A stretch of DNA of 64,000 bases. Origin: Morchella semilibera (Eukaryota > Ascomycota > Pezizomycetes > Pezizales > Morchellaceae). Positions 20,870-33,542 of this stretch are shown here, piece after piece. The position numbers were made by a program, and so were the translations under genes. Every line of letters starts with the position of its first letter. Within the stretch, counting starts at the first letter, position 1. The stretch lies in contig WBVU01000003.1 of the NCBI GenBank assembly GCA_009192285.1, forward strand, positions 775,973-839,972, given 5' to 3'. The notes beneath the pieces were generated by a model. That model ran no database searches. It saw nothing but the letters and a program-made list of their open reading frames with translations, and was not told where the DNA came from.

Positions 20870-21599
20870 ACCTGACCGGTCTCTCCAAAGGTTCACCACG
20901 AAAAACCTCAGAGTGTGAGTCACGTAAATTAAAATCCTTGGCAAACACGGCGTGTATCCTCCCTTAGCTGTCAGTAAATGCCCCAGAAGAAAATTTTGTG
21001 GCTTTAATTACTAACAAATCCCGTTATCTCCCTTATCAAATAATAGATCTTCAATACAAATTTAATTCCCCTATTATTAGGGGTCGATCAGCATCGACAG
21101 ACCAAGAGCATGGCCAACCGATCAACTCTGCGAAGAGTTGATTTGAGTTGTGGGGGAGTTGGGTTGGTTTGCCAAGTGCTGCATAAATCTTGGACATTTT
21201 TAGATGTCCATAAATATAAATGGGCCGGACAGTCTCAGCCAGTCCTGGACTGTATGCATATGGCTATTTAGTTGTATTTTTTATTATTTTTATGAGGCTT
21301 AAGATGAAGTTGCCAAGGTTTGCAAACCCAGTTGCTTGATACAGCCCACAATTCATTTACAACCTTTGGCAAATCTACTTTATTTATTAATTTGTAACTC
21401 AATTCTTGGCATCATTTGACTCCGATGTCTACAACTGCCCGGCGCAGTTGTTGGCGCCCCTGCCAAGAGATACCGTGAAGCATCCCTCTGTCAGTGACTG
21501 TCACCAATTGAACCAATAAGAGACTATATTCCAGCCACTAATGGCTGGTTCCACTCCGCCAAGTCTTGGCGCTTTTCACATGCAAAAGTAGGTAAAATA

Positions 21600-21729
21600 C
21601 ATTGCTTATATAACTTTTCAACAAGGCGAGATATCAAAAATCTATGAAGCCAATATCTTTATCGTACCTATACTTACAATTTGGCCTCATGGATTTTGAT
21701 ATCTTGTCTGGTTAAAGTTATAAGCGATG
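21600..21729. repeat. 130-bp imperfect foldback (MITE-like)
   Basis: The left arm (21600-21653, starting CATTGCTTATATAAC) is complementary to the right arm (21681-21729, ending TTATAAGCGATG) at roughly 80 percent, around a 27-bp loop. No clear target duplication is seen, so it may be an old non-autonomous element or simply a degenerate palindrome. Confidence 0.5.
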
Positions 21730-22196
21730 CAGCTTGTGTCACCTTTAAGGAGCGCGGCACTATATACATAAGTATTCAAATTAGTCAGTCCTCGTATGTA
21801 CAGTGGACATGGGTGGGATGCTCCAGTTCTTGCTTAAAAGCTCTAAAGGGATAAGGTTTAGAGTGGCTCCCGAAAAGGAATCTCCAGGTCTACAAGCACT
21901 TAATCGATAGATTTGGAAAACCGTGAAATATAATTAACAAAAATACTAAGGTATAATCTTGCCCAAATAAAATCAGAATATCTACATTTCACATGGACGT
22001 GGCGGGCCTGGCTGGCCTGCAGACGCTCCGTAATTCCGCCTTGACAAACAACAATTAATCGTTTAATAATCCTGACAGGCCCAAATATACAGGTTTCGTA
22101 TTATAACTTTAAGGCACCCAAAATTTGACCAAACTTTTAAAATGAAATAAATATCCAACTCCTCAATATGCAATAGCCCAAGGAAAGGGGTAAGGA

Positions 22197-23328
22197 TTAC
22201 TCCCTTGCTCTCTCCAAGTCAACCTCTGCCTTCTTTCTTGTAGTTTGTATCTTCTTTCTATGGATCAAAGTGTGCACGACATTCCACCAGAATAAAATAA
22301 AAAATAATGCCAAGCCCGCCCCAGTCCCCACAACCGGTATCACAATAGAGACTACCCCAAATACGTAACTGACTTCTTCAAGCAGTCCTTGTCCTGCGGC
22401 CTTACCCGAATCGGTCGCCAGCACAACCTGCATGGCAGTCAAGATGATCGTCAAGAAGGCAAACAACCCCACCAGCCACCCAAAGTTACGCCTGAAGAAG
22501 CTGTTGTACCCCCTATCCAAACTATAAAACCCTCTCACCTCTCCCCTACAGAACCTGTAAACATGGTTCAACCTCGTGAGTCTTAATTCCCCGTATCGAT
22601 ACCTCCTATCAATCTTTTGAAAGTCCACAAAATCCTGTATCTCATTCGCAAACTCACACCACCTTTCCCAAGTCATATAATCCGGCAATAACCCCTCATC
22701 AATCGCAATCTTGTGATCACTCTTGTGCACAATTAGTTTCGAATAGCTGTACAGAAAACCGCAGGCCAGTCTATAGAGGTCTCTGTCTGCGCATATGATT
22801 CTCTTAAAGAAATTCTTATCAAGGAGATACTCTGGGAGAGGCTTGAGAAAGATATTATTCTCGAACCACACCATGTGTAAATATGGTCTTTCGGTAACGA
22901 CGATATCCCGAAACATGGCCTTCTGGTGATGCAAAGGTCGTATGTTCCCTTGGCGACCGACCCACCACAGATGAATATGTATATCGTTTATCCTTTGCTG
23001 ACTGAGATCGTCCCTGACATGCTCGGCATCATCCTTTAGATAACGACGCTCGCCTTGACGACAACCAAGTGCACGTGGGGAGTCCCTATTCACCCAATGT
23101 GAGTCTTTAATCCAATGCCATTGTCGAGGTTTAAGTTCGGGCTTGGGTGCTATAACAGATGTTAGTCAATGGTCACCAGATAAATTGAAAAAAAAAGGGG
23201 GGGGGGGTGGGGAGATACTTACAGGGGACAGGGGTTAGGTTGTGGTTGGCGTTCGCGTTCTCAGTTCGGTGCGTGTCCCGGGGACCTTGCTCAACATAAG
23301 TCTGACTGAAGGGCGGTGTAATTTCCAT
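22197..23328 (-). CDS. DUF6601-family fungal membrane protein (2 exons)
   Basis: The gene has exons 23223-23328 and 22197-23149 and a 73-bp intron (donor GTAAGTAT, branch TGACTAAC, acceptor TTATAG). Splicing joins ...LTPVPS to PKPELKPRQWHWIKDSHWV in frame and gives 352 residues. The family-typical core is HLWWVGRQGNIRPLHHQKA, WFENNIFLKPLPEYLL, YRLACGFLYSYSKLI, GLLPDYMTWERW and YGELRLTRLNHVYRF. Two hydrophobic helices near the C-terminus (around NFGWLVGLFAFLTIILTA and VIPVVGTGAGLALFFILFWW) are followed by a basic tail. The start was chosen because exon 1 has the only ATG in frame with a good donor. Molecular function is unknown for the family; membrane location is inferred. The intron carries a homopurine run on the plus strand. 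Confidence 0.85.
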
Positions 23329-24412
23329 TATGATTTCTAGATCTCAAAGCCGAACTTTCTGGTTGAAGAGGTGCTGAAAGCTCGGGGTTGAAATTTGTAG
23401 GGGTTGCTGGCATTATATCAGTCGGCTGAAGCCTTGGGTGACGATTGTGTAACGTGCCAGATCAGCTTGTTAGGCAGAAGTGCGGAGTGTGCAGCGAAAC
23501 GTGAAAGTGCATTGCATTGGTGTGAATGTGGATCGAGTACATAGTACCAGTACCTAATTGGTAGACGCGCGCATGTCGTTACTGCGGTGGCGCCTATCAA
23601 CTGTTGACGGGTGGGTTACATTTTTCGTGGCATTAATTAGTAGAAACAACTCGCCGTTTTCAAAAAGACACAACCAGGTGGTGTTAAAGCTGTAGCCTTG
23701 TAGGGAATATTTTACTGACACTATTATATTCGCTCTAATCTCTATCGAGAGTAAAGCTGGTTGCTAGCGCGGAAAAACCAGCCAGGCTTTGATAATTTCA
23801 GTATTGAAACCTGGCCGTTCTACTAAATGATGTATATAGGAAATGTAGATATATTTCCCAAAGCTTTGTGAGAAATATCTGGGGTCGTAGCAAGACTAGC
23901 TTCAGTTAGCAGCTATGGACGACGGCCACTCCTGCGCCTCCAGAAGTAGAGTACTGAAGACTTAGGTACTTGCACTTCGCCCCCTCCCCTTTACCAGCCC
24001 CGCTGGTGTTCCAAACTGAACTGCCAAGAATCTGGGCTTTACGCCTACATACCTGCTATGTACTAAATACTAATCACGACACTCCCAAGAGTGACTTCTA
24101 TATCCCAATGTTCATTTCGTAGGTATTAGCTATTATTTGGGACATCGAATGATAGCATAGTTTGGAGAGAATGGATCTAGGCAAAAGCCCAGCATGTAAT
24201 TTGATTGTCATCAGAGAGCCTCTTGTTTTTATATTTAGGGAATTCGGAGACCGGAACTCTTGACAGCGTAGCCTCGTGGGTTAGGGTTCGGTTGCACACA
24301 CAAGTTGCGAATCACACAACCACACCAAATTTTTGTACTAAAAAGATTTGTAAATTACTATGTAACTAACCTCTCAACTACTACTCCTACTAATACACGC
24401 TTAAACATCCAT
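23329..24412. other. Intergenic region between the lyase 3' end and the DUF6601 gene 5' end
   Basis: About 1.1 kb without a supported gene. The right part should hold the lyase 3' UTR and terminator. The left part should hold the DUF6601 promoter. A single GGTTAGGGTT stretch near 24278 resembles telomere repeat but is too short to mean more. Confidence 0.5.
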
Positions 24413-26021
24413 CTAAAAGAACTCTATCGAGTCATAGATAAAGTTAGGGTTCAAGTATGTGTCTCCCGAGCTCCCACTGGCACAGCTAATCTGGATCGTG
24501 TTGACACCAGCAATCAAGTTCGATGCCGCAATCGGGAACGAATAGACCTCCCCATAACCCCTGTACGCACCTCTCGTGAACCCTCTACTGTCAATCTTTG
24601 TTGGCGCCGCGGGGGTGGTAGCGGTGTAACTATTGAAGACTACACTGGGCCTACCACCGGCGAAGGAAAGGGTGGTGTAGATCTTAAGTGTTCTAGCAGC
24701 GGCGGCCTGAGCAGCAGTCAAAGTCACCGTAATAGTAGTGGGGTCGTTAATGGTTTTGATCTGTGCCATTGGGAAGTCGGCAGTTGTGCTAGTCCCCCAC
24801 GCAAAGGTAACGGGCGACCAAGAGGACATACGAGAGTCCGATGGGTGCATGACCAGCTGGTTCGCGGCATTCTTGAAGCCCGTTGGGCGGCCGTCGACAG
24901 CACCGATGCGGAAGACGACGGACGCGGTGCCTGCAGTGGCGGTGATGGACTTGCTGGTTGTTGATCCAGCTGTGACGGTGACGGTGGTGGATGCAACCTG
25001 GTACTCGCCGCTGTAGAGGATCATGTCATAGGTACCTGGCTTCATGGCAGGGGAGGTGAAGGACCCAGTGCTGGCGACCCAGTATTGAGCGGCAGAGTTC
25101 TTCCAGTGGACAACACCGTCGGATGTGACTCCCGAGACGGTACCAGAGACGTAGCCGCGGCCGCTGGTGGCGACGAAACCAGTGATGGAGAGGGATGAGA
25201 AGAAGCTGAAGTCGAGGGTTGAGGACGCGGTGCTACCAGTGGTGAAGACGAGACCGTATGGACCGTGCAGACCCATGCGGTAGGCCTCGGTCTGGACGTG
25301 GCCGGAGTTCATGTAGAAGTAGAGTTCTTGTTGGGCTGATCCCTGATTGTCAATGTCACGGAAGAATGGGCCGCCGGAGGAGCTCTCATATGAGTAGCCA
25401 GGGATGACCATGCAGGCGGCAATGCTAGAGCCGGTAACGCAGTGGACTTGGTCCTCGATGAAGCGCTTGCTGGAGTAAAACTTGGAGCGGGTCTGGCCAT
25501 CGACAAGGAAGACATCAGAGCCTTCGATGGCGGTTCCGCCCTCGACATCAGAGGCAGTGACACCGTTGGGGAGGGCGCTCTTCTTGAGACGGGCGATAAA
25601 GCGGAGCTCACCCACGGTAGGTTCAGCGGTAATATAGGTTGCCATGTAGACAATTGGGTCGCCAGACTGAAGGGGGTTAGTTTTAAGCTTATAGAAGAAT
25701 CTTGGAAAGACATACCTTAGCAATATAGTAGTGGATCAACGTGTCGGTGGTGACAGTTATCTTTATGTAGTTCCCCGAAGTTGTAGCCACAACATTGTCA
25801 CTTCCAAGTCCAGAGCTAATGTGTGAAAACTTGGATGAGTCCTGGCACTCGACGCCATTGTAGACCAGAGAGATGATATCACCAGTACTCTTGTTGACCT
25901 TGAAGACAAGGCCTCCGTTGGTGTCAACTGTGAGCTGAGTTCCAGAGTCGGTAACACCAAAGGCAGCAAGAGCAGAGGAGCAGAAGAGCGCCGCAGCGCC
26001 AAAGAGCGATTTAAGAAGCAT
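24413..26021 (-). CDS. Secreted rhamnogalacturonate lyase, polysaccharide lyase family 4
   Basis: The gene has exons 25716-26021 and 24413-25666 around a 49-bp intron (donor GTATGTC, acceptor CTTCAG). Splicing is in frame and gives ...HYYIAK joined to [20 protein letters not shown], 519 residues, close to fungal RglA length. The protein begins with a signal peptide ([19 protein letters not shown]), so it is secreted. The N-terminal beta-sandwich contains Lys164 (TRSKFYSS) and His225 (MNSGHVQTE); their ~60-residue spacing matches the catalytic Lys150/His210 pair of the Aspergillus aculeatus enzyme. A fibronectin-III-like module and a C-terminal carbohydrate-binding jelly roll ([12 protein letters not shown]) follow. 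It cleaves alpha-1,4 bonds in the rhamnogalacturonan-I backbone of pectin by beta-elimination. A TATA-like GTATAAGA lies about 110 bp upstream. Confidence 0.95.
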
Positions 26022-29000
26022 GTTGAAAGAATGAATGGGCGCTGTGTTAGCGCAGATGTTGGTAGGATGCAATCGATGGTGAAGTTAGGTATCCAAGTCG
26101 GAGTTCTGATGGGGAGGGGGGTTTCAAGGTGCTCTTATACACCTTCGAATTTCCCCTGCTGTTCATCGTGATTAGCTCGGACGACATGATGGCGAAGTTG
26201 TGGTAGTGGTTGTGGGTTGAATATGATTGTCTGGGGTTGATGAAGGGCTGTCGGTAATTTTCTTAGTAGGGTATGATCCTGGGGGGCAGTGTGATATATT
26301 CTCAACAGCCAAGAGGAGTAGTTACTAGTATAGTGAGGTTAGTACCAAGGTTACGAACGGTAATATCTGCAGGAACAACAACAATTCGATCCCGGATCCC
26401 TCGGTGCCAATTGAACCTGTCCGGCACTGCTTGCCGTATTCCGAGACTGCGGGGGAAGTGCAGGGGGGGTGATCAGTGGCGTTTGTGGGGAATTATCACT
26501 GTTTCGGTATTGATGTTTACACGAAGAGAAAGTCTTGGTTTTTCCTCAGGGCTGCTGGGGTTATTGAACTGGTTAAGTATAACGATAATATTGAGCTATT
26601 TATCCTCTGTGCCTTCAAAGCCTTCTAATTCTGATTCTGATTCTGATTCTGATTTACACTGTTAACTAAAGTCTGTGCTCGGACGGATATTCTCCATACC
26701 AACTAAGCTTACAATTAGCTCAACTCTACATCTAACGAATTAGTTGAGCCCTGAAATCTCGCTTCCAATTCCCCTACCCATTAATTCCCCTTAACTCCTG
26801 TTGTTATGATCCCAAAGTCTCCCCCCCTCCCCCCCCCCCTCTTCCCCCCGCCGGTTCCAAATACTCCGAAGACCAGCCTTCGCGACTCGCCAAGATTCCA
26901 CCCGAAGGGCACGGCTGCATCTTCCGGGGCGGGGTGTGGTACCGGGATGGAGGGGTGCAGGAGGGGGCAGGGGGTGAGATGAGAGGTATGCCATAGTTGC
27001 TAAACCCCTGGTGGGTCAGATGGTGCGAATTGGAAAGCTTGGTACTAGCCACGCTATGGGGATCGAGGGGACAAGACGGCGGGCGTTTTCGACATGCCCC
27101 CAAGCAATGTTACCTACCCTACATGTATTTACATAGGGTAGTATACAATACATGTTACCGCCCGCTGCTTTTTCGGCGAGCGCTCGTTGGGTGCAGCGCT
27201 CGCTCGGCTCGGACTAGACATCTACAAGATTCTCGATTGGTTATCATCGCAAATTTTTAAGTGATTCCCTCCTAGTTGATACATTTCACCTTTTCGTACA
27301 AAAGTCTCTCCTACAAAATAAACGATCAAATAATAATAATTGAGCGGAAATCCCCCTTTCCCCTAGCTTCAGGCAAACAAAATAATAATAAGATGAAATA
27401 GCGAGACCTATCCGGCCCTCATATCAGGTGCAAGAATTGGTAAAAGAAAATACAAAGGAGGCATAGATAAGTAGAATAAATTAAACCATATCAGTTATTG
27501 AATTGTTTGGTGTATTAACCGCTCCATTGGTTGGGTTTCCATTGGCAATAAGGTTGATTTGTGTTTGATAGTGATTATTGATAGTGGAAGGAGCCTAAAA
27601 AGAGTTAGTATTGAAGTATAAATTCAGTGTTTAAAAGTGGATCAACAAACATTTTGAGTCCGGCGGTAATGTTTATATGTTTCAATGTATGTCATGATTG
27701 CAATAAGGAGTGAAAAATATGCGGCAAGTAGGGAAAGGACTTCAATAATAGAAGGTTGATTGATTGAATTTGAAGAAGATGATGTGGATGAAGTCATGGT
27801 ATTATTATTTTAAAAATAACTTGGGGAGATATGGATATTTGCGGTTACTTTCAAGAGCGGAAGTTGCAACTGTATCTTTTGGAGATTTCAATTGCGGAAA
27901 ATTGTGGATACAGGATTGTGTTGTACGGAAAATTCAAAGCGGGGGGATTGGGCATACTTTTATAATCGGCTATATTATATTTTCAGGCAACCACTATTAC
28001 TCGGTTTTAGTAAGATCGTCAAATTATTGAGTCATAATAAAATTACAATACAAGGGTATCCTTGCAAAAAATACGATTTGGTTACACAATCTTCGCTTTG
28101 ACTCATTTAAGATCAGTTTCAATTGAGACCTGGTTAAAATATACTAAAATCAAATAATAAGCGTTTTATTACCGCATAAAAAAAAATTGATTGCGTAATA
28201 TTTTACCGGTTAAAGAAGTGTATAAACAAAATGAATAAAGATTTGTTACGTACTTTTTTTCATTTACAAATTGAATAATCATTTTAGAGTTTAGATTACA
28301 TATATTAGTATTAACTATCGACTTCGTCAGTGTCCTCGTCACGCTGGCTATGCTCCTCGAGTCCTGCTGCGTTATCATTGTTATCTTCTACTTTGCGTTG
28401 GATTACTCCGTCAGATCTGTAATCAAGATACATAATTCTTTGTTAAATCACTAATATGATAATTCAATTAATTATATAATTCAAAATATGTAATAAGGAG
28501 TAAAGATAAGGACCAAATTTATAAAAAATTATTTGATAATAGATAATCATTTCTGCATCTAATACATATATTCCGATAACTATCCAAACTCTCCTAGTAC
28601 TTACATCCTGACACCCGGGCTCCTTTCCATTCCATTACCCCGATTCCATCATCAGCTGATCTTATTCAGTAATCCTGTTCTGAAAGCACTTTGGCAGGAA
28701 GTGAGATGCTGAGCTGTCATATCGAACCTAAGCCGATATATTTAGGGTATTCAGAGGGTGGGCTTTTTATCATAAACAAGCCTAGTTTTTGCTAATCAGT
28801 ATTTTGATGGAAGGTTTTTAGCAATATATAATAAGCAACCACTTTTATCTTTATTTATTTTTTCTCCTCCCCTATGCAACGTTTCCTTCCTCCTATTAAA
28901 TACTTATTCTTTTCTCATATTTGTTTCCTTTTAAAGAAATATCTTATATATAAGGGCTATTGCTGTTATCCTTATGACTTGTGCGGACAAGGTTTCAATA

Positions 29001-32000
29001 GCATAGTAACCTTTAAGTTTGAACTACTAAACTTATAATCAACCACTATCGGTTTGAATATTCAAATAACGTTTGTTGGATTCAATCATCTTCTAAATTT
29101 GATAGTTAATTAATAAATTAGCAGACTATTTTATGGATACAAATTGTTGAGTGTATAAAACCTTTATTTCATTGCTTTTTTTTTTATTTATTGCAAACTT
29201 ATTTATATAATTAGTTCATTTTTGACTTCAGAAAATGTTTTTCATGTTTACTACCTTTTCCCGTTCTATCCTCATCCCACCAAATTTTGACTATAAACAA
29301 AAACTTGAGCTTGACCGCTAAGACGGTTAGCTTTGCGTCCAGCATGTGGCAGTGAGATAATGAATGTGACATTAGTGCCCCGGGCCAAGTAAATAAAAAC
29401 TTGAGTTTGGGGTTGCTATATAAAGGTGTAGCCAACTCACAAGACTCAAGTTTTTTCTTGTTTATTGCTCGTCGCGTTGGTACAGTCATTTCAATGTCGC
29501 CCTATTACTAAATTCTTTTGGTGACAAAAGACAATTTCGTACTTCAGTTTCAAAATCTCTTCTTGTATCTTTTGCTACCAGCTTGAGCCTAAGGGTCATG
29601 GTGAATGTTGTGCCGGTTTGCACAGTCTTTAATCAAAGTCTCAGACGATGTTTTATTTATCGAGCCTTAAGGGCTTATAATAGTTTACGGCTGGCGGGCA
29701 TAGGTGGTCTCTCGGCCTTATGGCCACAGTACACCGCACCTGACGCTATGCCGCCGGGGCGCCGACATCGAGTACACGATATATTACAGTGTAGCGTATC
29801 ACAGTGTAGCAGTGGAATTTAGATCACGAACCTCTCCCGGCTACTTACAGAATGTTACGTTGTCATTCCGACAGTTTAGATTCCATACAATATGCAATAT
29901 ACTTTCTTGTCAAAGTAGGATCCCAAGAGACAACCACTAGCAGTCACGATTGCAATAAGCTTAGATTTGAAGTTTAGATAAGCCTAGATAAGTCAAGTAC
30001 AATCCCTTAATTTTTGAGGCGCATGACCCAGATGGAGATTTTGGATATCTCCATCTGAGCGGAGGGTGCTTCGTCATAGGGAGACCTATTTTTTGTTGAT
30101 GTATTATACCCAATTGAGTTTCCATTACTATTTTGGGGTCCTTATTTGGGTGTATGCGCTATCATATATATAACATATAATAATTGTTTACGATAGATCG
30201 AATACTTCTATGAAGCTTCTAAATATAATGTTTTGATTTTCCTGAACTGCTCCGCAACATATCCTCCATCTCTAACAACCCACAAGTAGTTTCTATCCTA
30301 TTTGATTACTATACCGCCAATCTAAGCTGATACATAAATCACCACCCTTAAAATTCCAAACATAGCCGTACGTACGTTGTTGTATACGCTACTACCATAC
30401 CAAACTGAACTGAACTGTCCGCAAACTCAGACCCATTACGCCATAACGTGATCCATTTGACCCCGGATCCTTTCTGTTAGAGTCATCAAGGATCGTGGAT
30501 TAGTCAACAGTCCCAAATGAATCCGGCACTCAGAGATTACCATCACACCTATTGTAGGAACACGTCAGATTAAGAGCCCTCTTCGAAGGGTGAGATTGGT
30601 AGAGGATCTTCAAAGGTTTATAGATAGCATGCCTGAGCGTATCCAGGCTGTAATAGAGGCTGACGGGGACGCACCCGCGGTAATATGCCCCCTTACTAGC
30701 ACCCGCTTACTGATATCTCATAGTCAAAGCCTACCAACTCCCTGTCTCTGGTCTCGGTTTCTACAATCTTACGTCTCGCTGCAGGCGGATCTTGCCATCT
30801 TATCTTTGCTCTTGTTCTTTTCTATTCTTCACATAGCGTCTTCTGTTTCTGAGATGGTACTAATACTTGGCATCTTCCCTATATATCTGATCCTGCTCCT
30901 CTCCTCGTTGTAATACATCCCCGAAATCCCGAGCGTATCCCAAGTCGATCCTCTTCCCTCGCCCCGTTCTACTAGAAGGGTTCAGGCGTTCTACTGAGTA
31001 CTCCCTTTATCGAATGTGCCGGGGTAGAACATATAGGTATAAAATGAAGGATGTAAATAGTGTGGTACGTAATGGAGATAATTTATATAATTTGTCGCTG
31101 GGTGTAAGCAATATCTATTTAAAGAGTATTCTGTAACTCACATTTTGTCAAGTCCTACAAAACACGACGTATACGAGCTCCGCTTTTGCAAGCTTTAAGC
31201 TAGTCGTAGTAACCTCGCGCTCGTAGTCGATAAAGATGCTCAAAAGCTCGTACATCTGACCCCACACATGTACATACAATCCACATAGTAAAGTATCAAT
31301 ACATAGATAATACCCACCGCTAGTTTCTCTCAAGAGGTTCATGGCGACGTCGTCTAACCGAATACTTGCTTATAACTATGCTTATAAATTTGACCTTTGC
31401 TGGCTAGAGGGAGATTTCGAATATTTTGATAATAGGCAAGGACTACTGCCACTAGCTATAGTACCACTACGGTCGAAGAAACTAGCCCGCGAATATCTGT
31501 CCTAACACTTTGAGCAAATCAACTATCTCCACTTTCCATATCTTTGAATTATCTCTTACAAGGTAGCCTGGAGATTGATAAGACGTAAAAGAAAGAATAG
31601 AGTGCGGGAATAGACGGGTGGGTGATATTCGGGCCGAGCAACAGCATTGCAACCGCCTGGACAATAGGGAGGTCTTGGGATACATCGGAATATAATTTGA
31701 CAGACACGCTCGTCGAGGCATCACCAACATTAATGTATAATGATAGCCATGCAAAGTAACGTTGGTAATTTATTAATTGTGTGAGTGTCCTATAGTCGAT
31801 GTCACCCTCAAGACAAAATCTCTCGTATCGATACCTGTGTTGCCTGGGGGGCTGACGATATTGAGAAAATACTCACCTACATGTACAGGCTGGGAGACTG
31901 AGGTGGGAACGAAGTGATGGAGCCGCACAGAGATGAGGCACTGCAGGACCCAACCTTAGCCCTAGTTAATAGTGCTTATCCACAAGGGATCTAGATATAT

Positions 32001-33006
32001 ATTATTACTACCTGAGCCATGCAGCGTCCGGCGCATGCCTAGCACCGCCTTCCTGACTCATCCTCCCACGAGACTGGTATCAAGGAAGTGTGGCTGGGAG
32101 GTATATATGTACGTATGTGTGGCGGCAATTCTATTCGATTCTACCTTCCTACCACCATACTTACATGGCACTCTGCTTTATCCACCATGATCTACCGCCG
32201 GCCGAAGAAAAGGTCTAAGGGTTGAACGACTCGCTATTGTCATTAACCTACCCTCTCCTTAAAAGGAACTACAGGATCTCGTATTCTTCTAGTTCCATAT
32301 TTTCTCGTCTTCAAGACCTGGTGCTCTCGACTTTAGACTATCTATGGTGGTAAGATTCGAGCCTCTGCATATCTAACCCCCTATGAGTATTATATATCTA
32401 GCCCCCTCCTTGATACTTACCAAAGCACTAACCTCCTTTCACTAACAGTCCCGATACGATATTAGCTCTCTATCTTCCCACCACACCCACACCCGGCCCC
32501 CCCAACCACCGACTCACCGCCCCGCCCCCCTGACAGCAATGAGTCAACCACCGCGCCCCCGCCCCCCAAGCACAGCCCTCCCCAACATCTAGCGCCCAGA
32601 GCCCAGAAGCCCCCCACCACACCGTAAAGCACCAGAACAAAATCCTATATCCCTATAAAGATATATAGGCGTGTTGAATATAGCTATATGTACCTGTAGC
32701 CTTGCTTCTCTAAAACATGTGTACCTTCAAGGAGCAGGCCAAGGCCATTCCATTAGCTTGCCGTGTGGTGATCACCTGCTGCGCGCCATACCCAATACTC
32801 TGCGATATTCCGTTCCACGCTCCGCAACCCCCAGAGGGTGGGCCTGCAACCACCACCGCAATCCGCAGCCACGACCCCCCTAGCCACCCGCCAGTAAAAC
32901 GCCTTCCCCATGGCCAGAAAAGGTAAACGCTGTGGCTTTACAAACAGATCCTGTTACCACCCTTACCAAATAAATCCATCCCCCACACAACCCTAACCCC
33001 TCTATT
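26022..33006. other. 7-kb gene-poor stretch
   Basis: No gene can be supported. Frames are short, AT-rich and unlike known families. The first ~250 bp should be the lyase promoter; two CTGGGG motifs there (near 26231 and 26279) fit the CreA-type carbon-repression consensus but are common by chance. It also contains a TTCTGA hexamer microsatellite (26629-26653), homopolymer C tracts (about 26821-26845), an imperfect foldback (29293-29465) and CCCTAACCCC next to the LINE insertion site. Confidence 0.55.
29293..29465. repeat. Imperfect foldback with ACTTGAG arms
   Basis: ATAAACAAAAACTTGAGCTTG at 29293 is roughly complementary to the stretch ending TTCTTGTTTAT at 29465, and AAAACTTGAG recurs once between them in direct orientation. 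A weak MITE-like signal without a clear target duplication. Confidence 0.3.
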
Positions 33007-33020
33007 ACAGTACAGGTGGT
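33007..33020. repeat. Left target duplication of the LINE
   Basis: ACAGTACAGGTGGT, identical to 40134-40147. The 14-bp length equals that of the LINE stub at 18931-19020. Confidence 0.93.
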
Positions 33021-33542
33021 AGCAACAACGTCTCAGAAGGAACGAGTTTTTGAAAATATCTCAACAATCAACAAGAAAGAAGAGTCTAAAACACCTGCTA
33101 CAACATCAGAAAAGCTCAGGCTTTCATTTCATACCGATTTGGTGGCTTTATACCACATTTTGCAGAATATCACTGTTTTCAACCCGGGTTTTGTGCTCAA
33201 ACCAAGGTTACACAGGGCCAAATCCCCCTCTTTTGAGGCCGGACTTGGATCTTTATCAGTATAACTCAACAACCACATCAGCTAGGAACAAGGGAAAACA
33301 AAGAGGAGGATCTTTAGAGAAGTATCTTCATAGTTGGGCACTAAAATTATTGGATTTGTAGGGACTACACTCCCCCTTACTCATCAACCCTCTAGACTAC
33401 TCCCCCCTAGAGGAGGACAAAGGTGCCAGCGCATCATTGTCTTGGCGATTCTTGGCAGACTTGGCGTTGAGCGGCATAGGACAATAGGTTTGTTTAGCAC
33501 AGAGCATTAAACAATACAATTGATATTCGGACAAGGGTGGAG

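Larger units (their letters stand above)
16862..22196. other. Gene-poor AT-rich stretch
   Basis: No convincing gene on either strand: frames are short, lack family signatures and have no supporting splice signals. It holds a GC-rich minisatellite (16980-17004, units of GGGGTCGC type), two degenerate CCCTAA-like stretches (about 17203-17240), a LINE stub (18945-19006), a GAAAC microsatellite (19838-19856), a strong hairpin (20812-20869) and a foldback (21600-21729). Confidence 0.6.

Noticed and set aside
26370-26410. ATTCGATCCCGGATCCC as a possible tRNA B-box
   Set aside because: No A-box or cloverleaf could be built upstream; not a tRNA.
27764-28101. AT-rich frames of 69-88 codons
   Set aside because: Composition follows the surrounding AT-rich DNA; no motif, start context or intron signals.
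30590-30913. 107-codon frame starting MRLVEDLQRFIDSMPERIQ
   Set aside because: The first part looks mildly protein-like, but the rest is low-complexity hydrophobic sequence with no homologue recognised and no gene structure around it.
32671-32926. Overlapping plus-strand frames with several cysteines, possible small secreted protein
   Set aside because: No signal peptide, proline-rich chance composition and no conserved pattern.
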